A stretch of DNA of 64,000 nucleotides from Spirosoma telluris. Lineage in GTDB: Bacteria; Bacteroidota; Bacteroidia; Cytophagales; Spirosomataceae. Location of the stretch: positions 5,224,501 to 5,288,500 of the forward strand of contig QLII01000001.1 of the NCBI GenBank assembly GCA_003259005.1, given 5' to 3'. Of this stretch, positions 18,894 through 27,434 are shown in pieces. Each line of letters starts with the position of its first letter. The stretch's first letter is position 1. Both the position numbers and the translations under genes were made by a program. A model generated the notes under the pieces. The model was not told the DNA's origin. It was given only the letters and a program-made list of their open reading frames with translations, and made no database searches.

Positions 18894-18974
18894 GAATGTA
18901 AGTGCTTTGTGATGAATAGTCAGGTATTGCCATTTAAAGCGAATTGATAGCTCTATCGTACTGATTAACAGGAA

Positions 18975-18982
18975 TAATTTTG
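18975..18982 (+). promoter_or_regulatory. Candidate -7 box for inositol oxygenase gene
   Basis: TAATTTTG matches TAnnTTTG and lies about 30 bases before the ATG at 19012, giving a short leader of roughly 22 bases. No clear -33 box. Confidence 0.5.
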
Positions 18983-19011
18983 TAGATTTACCGTCTAAAT
19001 TTTAGTTCGTC

Positions 19012-19866
19012 ATGATCAGCGAAACCGCCCCCCTTGCCAGCCTCGATCAGTGGGAAGACGACCTACTGAGTCGCTACCCTGAACCCGAGCACAAGTCGAA
19101 AGAAGACTACCGGAACTACGACACGCCAGAGCGTGATACCGTTCGGGAGTTTTACCGACTGAACCATACCTACCAGACCTATGATTTCGTGCGGGAAAAG
19201 GAGCGCGAGTTTCTGAAATTCGATAAGAAAGAATTGCCGGTTTGGGGCGCTATGGAGTTTTTAAACACACTTGTTGATGACTCTGATCCAGACACCGATC
19301 TGGATCAACTTCAACATCTGCTCCAAACTGCCGAAGCCATCCGTGCGGACGGTCATCCAGACTGGTTTGTACTAACAGGTTTTCTGCACGATATGGGCAA
19401 AGTTCTGTGTCTGTTCGGTGAGGCTCAGTGGGCAGTTGTAGGCGATACGTTCCCGGTTGGCTGTAAGCATTCAGACAAGATTGTTTATCCCGAATTTTTC
19501 GTAAACAATCCTGACAGCCAAGATGAGCGCTACAATACCAAATATGGCGTTTATGAACCGAACTGTGGTCTGCGGAACGTGCATATGTCGTGGGGACATG
19601 ACGAGTATCTGTACCAGATCATGAAAGACTACATGCCCGAACCGGCTTTGTACATGATGCGATATCACTCGTTTTATTCGCAGCACCGTGAGGAAGCCTA
19701 CAATCACCTAATGGACGAACACGACCACGCGATGTTCAAGTGGGTACGGAAATTCAATCCGTATGACTTGTACTCAAAAAGCCCAAAGCCACCGGTTGTA
19801 AGCGAATTGAAGCCCTATTATGAGGACTTGATTGCGAAGTATTTGCCTGCAACGCTGAAATTATAA
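19012..19866 (+). CDS. Myo-inositol oxygenase
   Basis: 284 residues, the length of animal and plant MIOX. The enzyme uses a mixed-valent diiron centre and O2 to cleave myo-inositol to D-glucuronate. The N-terminal substrate-lid region (ERDTVREFYRLNHTYQTYDF) and the HD-fold ligands are all visible: FLHDMGKVLCLFGE, SWGHDEYLY and MRYHSFYSQH, with the KHSDKIVYPEFF stretch between. It is followed by a symporter gene after a hairpin; together they suggest inositol uptake and oxidation to glucuronate. The enzyme is much more common in eukaryotes, but it is known in some Bacteroidota. Confidence 0.93.
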   Translation: MISETAPLASLDQWEDDLLSRYPEPEHKSKEDYRNYDTPERDTVREFYRLNHTYQTYDFVREKEREFLKFDKKELPVWGAMEFLNTLVDDSDPDTDLDQLQHLLQTAEAIRADGHPDWFVLTGFLHDMGKVLCLFGEAQWAVVGDTFPVGCKHSDKIVYPEFFVNNPDSQDERYNTKYGVYEPNCGLRNVHMSWGHDEYLYQIMKDYMPEPALYMMRYHSFYSQHREEAYNHLMDEHDHAMFKWVRKFNPYDLYSKSPKPPVVSELKPYYEDLIAKYLPATLKL

Positions 19867-19892
19867 TCGTTTAGCAGTCAATTGTGCTGCCG

Positions 19893-19937
19893 TTCCGTAA
19901 GTGGTTGACTTATTTCAACTGCTTACGGAATTTTTAT
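19893..19937 (+). terminator. Intrinsic terminator after inositol oxygenase
   Basis: TTCCGTAAGTGGTTGA (19893-19908) pairs with TCAACTGCTTACGGAA (19915-19930), two mismatches, 6-base loop, followed by a T-rich tract. It would limit read-through into the symporter gene. Confidence 0.7.
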
Positions 19938-19977
19938 TGTCTGATTACGTAGTTTTAGTAATCTCGATCCACTTACT

Positions 19978-21357
19978 ATGCTCCTCTTTTTTATAAGCCT
20001 GTATCTACTTTCCAATGTCGCGGTTGGTGCCTGGGCAGCCCGGCGCGTAACCACGTCGCAGGATTTTGTATTGGCGGGTCGTGGGTTGCCGTTATTTCTG
20101 GCGGCATCGGTCACCTTTGCTACCTGGTTTGGCTCCGAAACGATTATGGGGGCTCCAGCTATGTTTGTAGAAGGCGGATTTCTGGCCGTTATTGAGGAGC
20201 CATTCGGGTCGGCGTTGTGTCTGTTTCTGGTAGGTGCTTTTTTTGCCCGGCCCCTCTATCGACTCAATATCACCACCTTCTCCGATTATTTCCGAATTCG
20301 ATTTGGCCGGTCGGCTGAGTTGCTGTCGGCCCTGATTGTTATACCCTCCTATTTTAGCTGGATTGCTGCCCAACTCGTGGCGATTGGCATTGTGCTAAGC
20401 GTTGTGACGGACGTTCCCCGCGAGTATTGCATCATTGCCAGCGCAGCTATCGTCATGATTTACACCTTGCTGGGAGGCATGTGGTCTATTTCTGTCACCG
20501 ACTTTTTTCACAATCTCATTATCATTCTGGCTCTGGCCGTACTAGGGGTCATGCTCTGGAATGAGGTGGGTGGCTGGGAAACCATCGAAAAACGCACACC
20601 CGCTGGCTTTTTCCGTTTTTTACCCAACGCAACGGGTAAAGACTGGCTGGCTTATGTAGCGGCCTGGATAACCATCGGCTTAGGCTCTATTCCACAGCAG
20701 GATGTATTTCAGCGTGTTATGGCGGCTAAAACAGAAAAGATCGCTGTTCGGGCATCTTATTTAGCCTCAGGGATGTATTTGACAATCGCCATGTTGCCGC
20801 TGTTCATTGCCCTAAGCGCCAAACTGCTCCACCCCGACTTACCCAAAGACAACCAGCTCATTATTCCAAACATGGTTATGCGGCACGGAAGTCTACCATT
20901 ACAGGTATTGTTTTTTGGAGCTGTTACCTCAGCCATTCTCAGTGTATCGAGTGGGGCCATTCTCGCTCCGGCAACTGTCTTTGGCGAAAATGTCATGAAA
21001 TTTTTCCGGCCCGATATAAGCGATCAGGCTCTTTTGAAAACAATCCGCTGGTCTGTCGTTGTCATTACGGTTGCCTGCGTCCTGATGAGTACCACCCGCG
21101 ATACGAACATTTTCGACCTCGTTGGCGAGTCATCGGCTTTTAGTCTTGTTTCGCTCTTTGTGCCACTTGCGGCTGGTATTTACTGGAAGCGCGCCAATCT
21201 GATAGGTTGCCTATGTGCAATGGTCATTGGTCTCAGTGTGTGGTTAGTATGCATCTGGCAAACGACTGAAATCTCACCCATGCTGTGGGGACTGCTCGCT
21301 AGCGCAGTAGCTATGGTCGTAGGGAGTTTGCTACCTATGGGCGTACCTAAAAACTAA
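19978..21357 (+). CDS. Sodium:solute symporter family protein
   Basis: 459 residues, about 13 membrane helices. SSS features: FVLAGRGLPLFLAASVTFAT, FGSETIMGAPAMFVEGG, and LLGGMWSISVTDFFHN. It is distinct from the other two symporters in the window. Its place behind the inositol oxygenase gene makes inositol or a related polyol a reasonable guess, but a terminator lies between them, so the link is weak. ATG start at 19978. The 3' end overlaps the convergent acetyltransferase gene by 27 bases. Confidence 0.87.
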   Translation: MLLFFISLYLLSNVAVGAWAARRVTTSQDFVLAGRGLPLFLAASVTFATWFGSETIMGAPAMFVEGGFLAVIEEPFGSALCLFLVGAFFARPLYRLNITTFSDYFRIRFGRSAELLSALIVIPSYFSWIAAQLVAIGIVLSVVTDVPREYCIIASAAIVMIYTLLGGMWSISVTDFFHNLIIILALAVLGVMLWNEVGGWETIEKRTPAGFFRFLPNATGKDWLAYVAAWITIGLGSIPQQDVFQRVMAAKTEKIAVRASYLASGMYLTIAMLPLFIALSAKLLHPDLPKDNQLIIPNMVMRHGSLPLQVLFFGAVTSAILSVSSGAILAPATVFGENVMKFFRPDISDQALLKTIRWSVVVITVACVLMSTTRDTNIFDLVGESSAFSLVSLFVPLAAGIYWKRANLIGCLCAMVIGLSVWLVCIWQTTEISPMLWGLLASAVAMVVGSLLPMGVPKN

Positions 21358-21861
21358 GGTCGTCCGCATTTTTCCTTTTTGCAAAAAATCATTTTCGATT
21401 ACTTTCTCCTGCACAAAGCCGCTTTTTTCAAGCACCCGAATGGAGGCTTTATTGTGTTCATCGCAAGTGGCCCTAATGATGGAGGCATTAAATGTAGTTG
21501 TCGCCAATTCGACCAGTTTACGCGTTATTTCCGTGGCATAGCCCTGGTTCCAGTAGTCAGGATGGAGGATGTATCCCAGTATAGCTTCTACGGAACTCCG
21601 CTTATCAATCACCAGTTCACAACCGCCAATCTGGCGACCATCTTGTTTCAGTTCAACGGCAAATTCGAAGATCGATCGTGGATTCTCCGTTTTCCTCTCC
21701 TGTACTTCGGCTAAAAATTCCTCAGTATCTTCCAGCGTGTTGGGGCCCCAGGGCGCATATTGCACCACAATAGGCAGACTGACATAGGCATGTATCGACT
21801 CCAGATCCTTGGGTCGGTAATCCCGAAGAATTAGCCTCGGTGTTTCAAACTGCTCGTCCAT
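21331..21861 (-). CDS. GNAT family N-acetyltransferase
   Basis: 176 residues, RimJ/RimL-like. It begins MDEQFETPRLILRDYRPKDLE, the usual start of this group, with the acetyl-CoA loop region ILHPDYWNQGYATEIT (the R/Q-x-x-G-x-G/A part reads NQGYAT), and the late motif HNKASIRVLEKSGFVQE. It transfers acetyl from acetyl-CoA to an amine of an unknown target, protein N-terminus or small molecule. I use the ATG at 21861; an upstream start at 21900 would abut the preceding stop and adds a poorly matching leader. The 3' end overlaps the symporter gene on the other strand. Confidence 0.85.
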   Translation of the reverse strand: MDEQFETPRLILRDYRPKDLESIHAYVSLPIVVQYAPWGPNTLEDTEEFLAEVQERKTENPRSIFEFAVELKQDGRQIGGCELVIDKRSSVEAILGYILHPDYWNQGYATEITRKLVELATTTFNASIIRATCDEHNKASIRVLEKSGFVQEKVIENDFLQKGKMRTTLVFRYAHR

Positions 21862-21900
21862 ACGTCCATTGCCTGTCTGAACTCCAGAAAAAAAACGCAC

Positions 21901-22347
21901 TTATACATCCAGTAATCGCCGGTGGTAATTGATTTGACCAAGATGATAGGTTAGGTGCGTTGTCAAGTGAATCAGAAAATAGCCTGTCGACGTCATGTTG
22001 TCGAACACCAGAATGGGGTATTCCTCCTCAAGCTGTTCGGTCGTTACAGTGTCGAGTGCCTGATCGACGATAGTCATGGTTTCGTCAATTTTCTTCAGGA
22101 GTTCCGCCTTCGTAATGTCCTTTAGCGAAAATTCGAGCTCCCGGTGTCGTACGTAGCCCGTTTTCCCAAGTTCAGCCCCAATGTAGGTGTTCAGATTTCC
22201 GATCAAATGCAAACACAGGTTCCCGGCCGAATTAGCGATTCCTTTCTCGATATACCAAAGTTTAGATTCGTCTTTATACAGATCAATTTCGTGCCTTAAC
22301 CGCTCAAGGTCCCGGCGGAATAGGGATTTTAGGGTCTGGATAAGCAT
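21901..22347 (-). CDS. DinB-like (DUF1572/four-helix) protein
   Basis: 148 residues, mostly helical, begins MLIQTLKSLFRRDLERLRHE. Histidines spaced as in DinB-type metal-binding four-helix bundles are visible in CLHLIGNLNTYIG, LIHLTTHLTYHLGQINYHRR. DinB-superfamily proteins include mycothiol- or bacillithiol-linked transferases, but most are uncharacterised. The start at 22347 avoids overlap with the NUDIX stop at 22364. It lies in a row of three small minus-strand genes (NUDIX, this, GNAT) with very short gaps, so they are likely co-transcribed. Confidence 0.7.
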   Translation of the reverse strand: MLIQTLKSLFRRDLERLRHEIDLYKDESKLWYIEKGIANSAGNLCLHLIGNLNTYIGAELGKTGYVRHRELEFSLKDITKAELLKKIDETMTIVDQALDTVTTEQLEEEYPILVFDNMTSTGYFLIHLTTHLTYHLGQINYHRRLLDV

Positions 22348-22363
22348 AAGAGTGATGATGGAT

Positions 22364-22816
22364 TTAGCCAAAGTATTGCTGTTCAATTCGGCCAATGTAG
22401 CCTAAGTACGTAGCGCTACTAAACCAGGGGAGAATTTTTGCGCCGATGTTGGGGTACATATTCAAGCTGGTCAAGTCGTTTACTGGTTTCCAGACTAACT
22501 CCAGGGCGGTTGTTTCAGCGGGGTTTAGAGCCGGGTTGCCTTTGAGGTTTCGGGCCGCAAACACAACGTGTAGTACGTCGTCGTTACGTTGCGTGAGCAG
22601 CATTTCGCCCGCCAGGATCATTTCACCGACATCTACCGAAACCCCTAGTTCTTCCCGGATTTCACGAATGATGGTTTCAGTCAGGATTTCGCCCCGATCG
22701 GGATTGCCTCCCGGTAAGGCAAACACATCCTGACCGCCATAGCAATAGCGCATAAGCAGCACTTCGGTTTGACCGGCATTTAGTCGCCAGATAAGGGCAG
22801 ATGGACGAACTTTCAT
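22364..22816 (-). CDS. NUDIX hydrolase
   Basis: 150 residues. The Nudix box is complete, spanning GGNPDRGEILTETI and the following REIREELGV, with the REExxEE-type metal ligands. These enzymes hydrolyse nucleoside diphosphates linked to other groups; the substrate cannot be deduced. The N-terminus (MKVRPSALIWRLNAGQTEVL) is the usual first strand. It is first of a likely three-gene operon with the DinB-like and GNAT genes, preceded by two hairpins that separate it from dps. Confidence 0.85.
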   Translation of the reverse strand: MKVRPSALIWRLNAGQTEVLLMRYCYGGQDVFALPGGNPDRGEILTETIIREIREELGVSVDVGEMILAGEMLLTQRNDDVLHVVFAARNLKGNPALNPAETTALELVWKPVNDLTSLNMYPNIGAKILPWFSSATYLGYIGRIEQQYFG

Positions 22817-22833
22817 GTAGGCAACTTATAAAA

Positions 22834-22878
22834 GAGCGGTCGTCTTTCCCAATTTATCGTTGGAAAAGACGACCGCTC
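22834..22878. terminator. Hairpin between dps and NUDIX genes
   Basis: GAGCGGTCGTCTTTCC (22834-22849) pairs with GGAAAAGACGACCGCTC (22862-22878), one bulge, extended by TTATAAA/TTTATAA flanks. On the minus strand it follows dps and ends in a T run, so it is a plausible dps terminator. Confidence 0.65.
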
Positions 22879-22890
22879 CTTTATAATAGC

Positions 22891-22955
22891 TTCTTTTGAT
22901 TCTATAGATTCTTATGGGTTGATACTGCAATAGCAATTTTATAGAATCAAAAGAA
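22891..22955. repeat. Inverted repeat with GATTCT words
   Basis: TTCTTTTGATTCTAT (22891-22905) and its exact complement (22941-22955), 35-base loop. Shares the TTCTTTTGAT and GATTCT words with the repeats at 6523-6610 and 52784-52857. Confidence 0.65.
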
Positions 22956-22975
22956 TCCATAGCATCCAAGTTGTA

Positions 22976-23476
22976 CTAGTCCCGCGTGGTTTCAAACAAG
23001 AACCAGGTGCGTCGTTCGGTTTCGTCAATGTAAACTTCCAGCAAGCTGGCCGTCGCTACATCGTCGGCGTCGTCAGCAATTTTGTGAGCCTCGCGCATAT
23101 GCTTGGTCATCTTCCGATTTTCCGCTTCCAACTCTTTCAGCATGTCTTGCGCCGACACGAAATCCTCGTCGTTATCTTTCACGTGCTGTAGCTGAGCGAT
23201 ATGTGCGATCGAACGGATGGTATTAGCCCCAAGTTTTCGAACGCGTTCGGCCAGTGGATCAATGGTTGCAAAAATTTGATCGGCCTGTTCATCTAACAGC
23301 AAATGATAGTCGCGGAAGTGTTTACCCGACATATGCCAGTGAAAATTCTTCGTTTTGACATACAGGGCAAATGCATCGGCAACGAGTCCATTTACCGCTT
23401 CGGCGACTTTTTCACGACCTTTTTCCTTCAGATCGGAAGGTGTATCTAGTTCATCAATTTGATTGATAGCTTTCAT
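22976..23476 (-). CDS. dps: Dps-type ferritin-like DNA protection protein
   Basis: 166 residues. Dps forms a 12-subunit shell that oxidises and stores iron and protects DNA from peroxide. The ferroxidase-site motif is clear: KNFHWHMSGKHFRDYHLLLD followed by EQADQIF, with His, Asp and Glu in the expected places. A helical C-terminus includes DETERRTWFLFETT. The ATG start leads into MKAINQIDELDTPSD. It is transcribed as a single gene between hairpins on its 3' side and the lhgO gene upstream. Confidence 0.92.
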   Translation of the reverse strand: MKAINQIDELDTPSDLKEKGREKVAEAVNGLVADAFALYVKTKNFHWHMSGKHFRDYHLLLDEQADQIFATIDPLAERVRKLGANTIRSIAHIAQLQHVKDNDEDFVSAQDMLKELEAENRKMTKHMREAHKIADDADDVATASLLEVYIDETERRTWFLFETTRD

Positions 23477-23570
23477 GAGTCAATCTGGTTTAAGGCACAA
23501 AGCCAATTACACAGAAAAACCCACTGAACTTCGTATTGTTTGTTAAAACACGATTAATGCTATCCGTTTC

Positions 23571-24767
23571 TTAAAACCGGATCATCACCTTCTCTGAGAC
23601 CGTTTTCCCAATCGACAACGACGACGTAGCGGCTGGCGAAGGCGCATTAACGACATTAATGGCTTTATCGGTTTCCAGGATCGCGAAATCGTCCAGCAAA
23701 CCGCCGGTACGGTCGCAGGCTTGTGCGCGAACACCAGCGCCCCCCGGCTCTAGATCAGACTCCTGTACTTCGGGAATCAATGCCTGCAACGCTTTGGTAA
23801 ACGCTGACTTCGAGAAGGAACGGTACATTTCGCCCAAACCAGTTTCCCAGTATTTAGCGGCCACTTTCTGAAACCCCGGCCAGGCGAGCGTTTCGAAGAG
23901 TTCTTTCAGGTTAATATCTGATTTCTTATATCCCTCCCGCTGGAACGCCAGGACCGCGTTAGGGCCTGCTTCTACGCCCCCGTGAACCATGCGGGTAAAG
24001 TGAACGCCCAGAAATGGGAAGTTGGGGTCAGGAACGGGGTAAATCAGGTTTTTAACCAGGTATTCCTTCTGCGGCTTTATCTTGAAATACTCGCCCCGAA
24101 ACGGCACAATACGAACATCAACCCCGCCCGGTTGTGTTAATTGGGCCATTTTATCAGAATATAGCCCAGCGCAGTTAACCACCAGTTTGGTTTCGTAACG
24201 ATCTTTATTCGTCACAACAATACTCAGGCTCGTACCGGGCGTTATCTGCTCAACCCGCTCATTGAGGTGAATTTCTCCACCCAGCGACTGAAACTTCTGT
24301 GCGTATTTATCCGATACCTGTTTGTAGTCTATGATCCCCGTTTGCGGTACGAACATGCCAGCCACGCCCGTAACATGCGGCTCAATTTCACGCATTTCAG
24401 CCAGCGAAAGTTTCTTGAGCCCACCCAGACCATTTAGCAAACCACGCTGGTAGAGCGTTTCCAGTTGGGGCAGCTCTTCCTGTTTGGTCGCTACGACAAT
24501 CTTGCCACACAGATCATATGGGATATTTTCTGCATCACAAAAGTCAATCAGCATTTTGTAGCCCCGGATGCAGTTGGTGGCTTTCAGGCTTCCCGGTTTG
24601 TAGTATAGTCCAGAGTGGATAACGCCACTATTATGACCCGTCTGGTGCCGGGCCACATCGGGTTCTTTCTCAATCAAAATGACCTTAAGACCAGGCCGTT
24701 GCTGTTTTACCTGCAAGGCTGTGGCCAATCCTACAATGCCACCGCCAATAATTACTACGTCTGTCAT
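23571..24767 (-). CDS. lhgO: L-2-hydroxyglutarate oxidase
   Basis: 398 residues. FAD-binding Rossmann start MTDVVIIGGGIVGLATALQV, then ARHQTGHNSGVIHSGLYYKP, the typical LhgO/DAO-family motif, and the end GGLLDDFAILETDKAINVVNAPSPA. The enzyme oxidises L-2-hydroxyglutarate to 2-oxoglutarate with electrons going to the quinone pool or O2. I start at the ATG at 24767; the possible start 17 codons upstream lies inside a palindromic repeat. It is a single gene; the next gene on the same strand begins on the far side of the repeat. Confidence 0.9.
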   Translation of the reverse strand: MTDVVIIGGGIVGLATALQVKQQRPGLKVILIEKEPDVARHQTGHNSGVIHSGLYYKPGSLKATNCIRGYKMLIDFCDAENIPYDLCGKIVVATKQEELPQLETLYQRGLLNGLGGLKKLSLAEMREIEPHVTGVAGMFVPQTGIIDYKQVSDKYAQKFQSLGGEIHLNERVEQITPGTSLSIVVTNKDRYETKLVVNCAGLYSDKMAQLTQPGGVDVRIVPFRGEYFKIKPQKEYLVKNLIYPVPDPNFPFLGVHFTRMVHGGVEAGPNAVLAFQREGYKKSDINLKELFETLAWPGFQKVAAKYWETGLGEMYRSFSKSAFTKALQALIPEVQESDLEPGGAGVRAQACDRTGGLLDDFAILETDKAINVVNAPSPAATSSLSIGKTVSEKVMIRF

Positions 24768-24770
24768 AAA

Positions 24771-24834
24771 TGTATCCGACAGCATCTTGCTGTCGGCAGT
24801 ACCTGGTTTCGACAGCAAGATGCTGTCGGATACA
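24771..24834. repeat. 25-bp perfect inverted repeat just before lhgO
   Basis: Arms 24771-24795 (TGTATCCGACAGCATCTTGC...) and 24810-24834 are exact complements with a 14-base loop. It sits 3 bases before the lhgO start, so it would form a stem in the mRNA leader. It looks like a mobile palindromic repeat element and also lies between lhgO and the TrpD2-like gene. Confidence 0.85.
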
Positions 24835-24871
24835 TCAGCGGCAAAGGTACAATTTTCGATTTAATCAATGA

Positions 24872-26127
24872 TTACCGCAATTGTCCTTCAATCCAGTCGA
24901 GGCCACGGCCGTAGAGTGCGTGGGCAAATCGAACCCGATTGTCAAAATCGGCATTGGCCGTTCGCCCTTCAACCATAAATTGGCGAATAAGTCGGGCATT
25001 ATCCAGCGCCTGTGGTTGTTCATATTCCGTTTCAGTTTCGGTGCGGAACGTAGCAAAGGCACCTGAATCGCCTTCAAAATGCTGAAAAAACAAATGTCCA
25101 CGCGGTGTCCGAACCGCACAAAGTACCCCACTCGACCGGCTCGTTGATGGAGCCAAACTACCCTCCAGACCACGTTTCAGTACAATAACCCCATCGAAGC
25201 CAGCCAACATAGCCAGTTCGGCCATTTTCATCTGGTAGGTAATATGAAACACCGACGTAACCAGAATCTGGGCGTGACAGGGATTCAATACTTTTTCAAG
25301 GGTAGCCAGAAACGGGCGTTTAATGATAATATGGCGACGCTCTACCCAGCGATTGAGAGCGGGCGATAAGGCTTTCTGATCGAGAACCCAGCCGTAGGAT
25401 GCCAGGGGGGTATCGAGTTCATGGTTACTTTGCAGGAACTGGCAACCCAGATTCATGTATAAATCAAGCGCATTAAGTGTAAACTTGGGACCACCCGACC
25501 GGCCAACGAGTGAGATAGCCCCATAACCCCGTTTCTGAAATAGCTGTGCCAGCAAAGGCGTAATGAGGTAACTATTCTCAACTCCGTCAAAGGGTTCAGC
25601 CAGTTGTACCAATGGCCGATCGGCGCAGCTCATCGATCCGAAGCCGGGTGTAAATGTCCGTTCGGCAGCCCGCATCAAGCCCTGGTATTCTTCATTAGTC
25701 TCGTGCCGAACCCGCATGATACTAGCCGCCAGCCCCCGGAAGGTTTCGCATCGACCTTCGCTAAATAGGTAATCCCTAGCTGTTCAGCCTCTGCTACCTG
25801 AAGATTAGCCCCCCGAACCAGTTTCGTGGCAATAGGCAGTAAGCCCTCGGGCAAATCGGGACAAAGTTTATTGATAAAAAAAGTTGGATGGGAGAACGCC
25901 CCTTTCCCAAGTATATCTTCCAGTGTCCGTTCTTCGGCGGTAGGTCCTTTCGCTAATAAAGCGCCTAAAAAGGCACCCCGCTGTAGTGGATGAGCAGTTG
26001 GATCGGTTAACGCAGCACGGCATTCCGTTAGCAGTTCAGGAGTAAGGGGCTTGCTGCCGTACTTACCAATACCAATATGCTTGATACCGCGACCAAGCGC
26101 AGTACCAGTCGGTGCATCCAGAACCAT
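24872..26127 (-). CDS. TrpD2-like (YbiB-type) phosphoribosyltransferase homologue; one apparent frameshift
   Basis: About 418 residues when read through. The helical N-domain (TPELLTECRAALTDPTAHPL) and the alpha/beta body are arranged as in anthranilate phosphoribosyltransferase, with SGGPKFTLNALDLYMNLGCQ and TSVFHITYQMKMAELAMLAG matching the family's SGSADVLEALG and GVFHPSY regions. The first is altered, as in TrpD2/YbiB proteins, which bind nucleic acid and are not tryptophan enzymes. The frame breaks at a C5 run (25733-25737, plus strand; six expected), restoring KPSGGLAASIMRVRHE. No trp gene is near. Assignment to the TrpD2 group is moderate. Confidence 0.7.
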
Positions 26128-26299
26128 AAGAAAAACTGGTTTAACTGAGAAATAGGGAGTAGGTAAAAGTAAGTAAAAAAGATGGGCTTTTTAATCGTCA
26201 ACTTGGCTAAAATGACCATTTTACGCCATCCATTGGTCATTTATGGTTAAAATCCTTTCTATCAAAGTGGTTGTCCAATTATAGAGCAGTATAAATGTT

Positions 26300-26307
26300 T
26301 AGTTTTG
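26300..26307 (+). promoter_or_regulatory. Candidate -7 box before membrane protein gene
   Basis: TAGTTTTG matches TAnnTTTG, about 59 bases before the ATG at 26366. A TTG at 26271 is further upstream than the usual spacing, so this is tentative. Confidence 0.35.
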
Positions 26308-26365
26308 TTAAATCACCACTACAGTATGCTCAATTAGCTCTACTATTTGATTACTGACTACCCCT

Positions 26366-27376
26366 ATGCTTCCCCTTAGCAACTTTATTTCGGCTCGCAT
26401 GCTGGCTTTCTTATTGCTAACAGCCTTATTGATTGGAGTAGAAATAATGGTTACCCAGATGGTTGTTTTTGGCAAGAATCCAATACTGCTATCCGTAGGC
26501 GTATTATTCGATCTGGTTTTTGTAACAACGGCCCTCTTTTACTGGCTCGTAGCCAACCCACTCAAACTAGCTTCCAATCGACTTCTGCTGATAGCCTTAG
26601 TCATGTTCCGGGTAGCTCTTTTCATTTTACCTAAGAGCACTCAGCTACCCAACCAGCTTTGGCCTTTTCTGTTGATTTTCAGTGAGGCAATGGTGTTGAT
26701 CATTGCTGGATTACGTATCCGAACCATTGTACAAACGTATCGACATGTACGGCCAACAACTGATCCAGAAACGGCACTCCGAACGAGTCTGGCAACGGTT
26801 TTTGGCGACCGGGCCGCAGCGTTCATTTTTGGCGAAGGAATTATTCTGTATTATGTGCTAGTAGGCTGGCGACTTCAGACCGATGTCCCGGCTGTAGCAA
26901 AAACCCTCACAACGCATCGCCAGTCAGGTCAGATAGCCTTAACTGTAGGTTTGCTGGTTGTAGGCTTAATCGAAGGCGTGGCTGTCCATCTGCTCTTAAC
27001 ACGCTGGAATCCAACTGTAGCGGTCGGGATAACCATCCTTAGTGCTTATGGAATGCTGTTTTTTGTTGCCGATGCGATAGCAACCGTTAAACGACCGTCG
27101 TACCTATCAGATACTCAATTGCAGTTACGTTTAGGCGTGCGCTGGCGAGCTACGATCCTCCGGTCGCGAATTGCTCATGTCTCATTTATCAGTGAAAAAC
27201 CTGCCAGACAAACTGGACTGCTTAATGGATCATTCCTGACTGCACCGAATCTTTTAGTAGTCTTTACCGAACCAATTATAGTTTCCGGCCCTTATGGGAT
27301 TCAGAGGAAGATTAATCAAGTTGCACTTTTTGTGGATGAACGGGCGGCTTTCAATCAATACTTGTGCAGCAAGTAA
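26366..27376 (+). CDS. Multi-pass membrane protein of unknown function
   Basis: 336 residues. About seven hydrophobic segments in the first 240 residues (for example MLAFLLLTALLIGVEIMV, LLSVGVLFDLVFVTTALFYW, LTVGLLVVGLIEGVAVHLLL), then a soluble beta-rich tail of about 90 residues containing RIAHVSFISEKPARQTGLL and NLLVVFTEPIIVSG, which could be a PH-like fold. I do not recognise the family. Its ATG start lies just before the first helix. It precedes the SNF2 helicase gene on the same strand with a 58-base gap, but I see no functional link. Confidence 0.6.
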   Translation: MLPLSNFISARMLAFLLLTALLIGVEIMVTQMVVFGKNPILLSVGVLFDLVFVTTALFYWLVANPLKLASNRLLLIALVMFRVALFILPKSTQLPNQLWPFLLIFSEAMVLIIAGLRIRTIVQTYRHVRPTTDPETALRTSLATVFGDRAAAFIFGEGIILYYVLVGWRLQTDVPAVAKTLTTHRQSGQIALTVGLLVVGLIEGVAVHLLLTRWNPTVAVGITILSAYGMLFFVADAIATVKRPSYLSDTQLQLRLGVRWRATILRSRIAHVSFISEKPARQTGLLNGSFLTAPNLLVVFTEPIIVSGPYGIQRKINQVALFVDERAAFNQYLCSK

Positions 27377-27434
27377 ACCCGTTATAGAATCGTTAATCCT
27401 CTATTATTGTACTCGGATTAACAGTTTGTGACAT

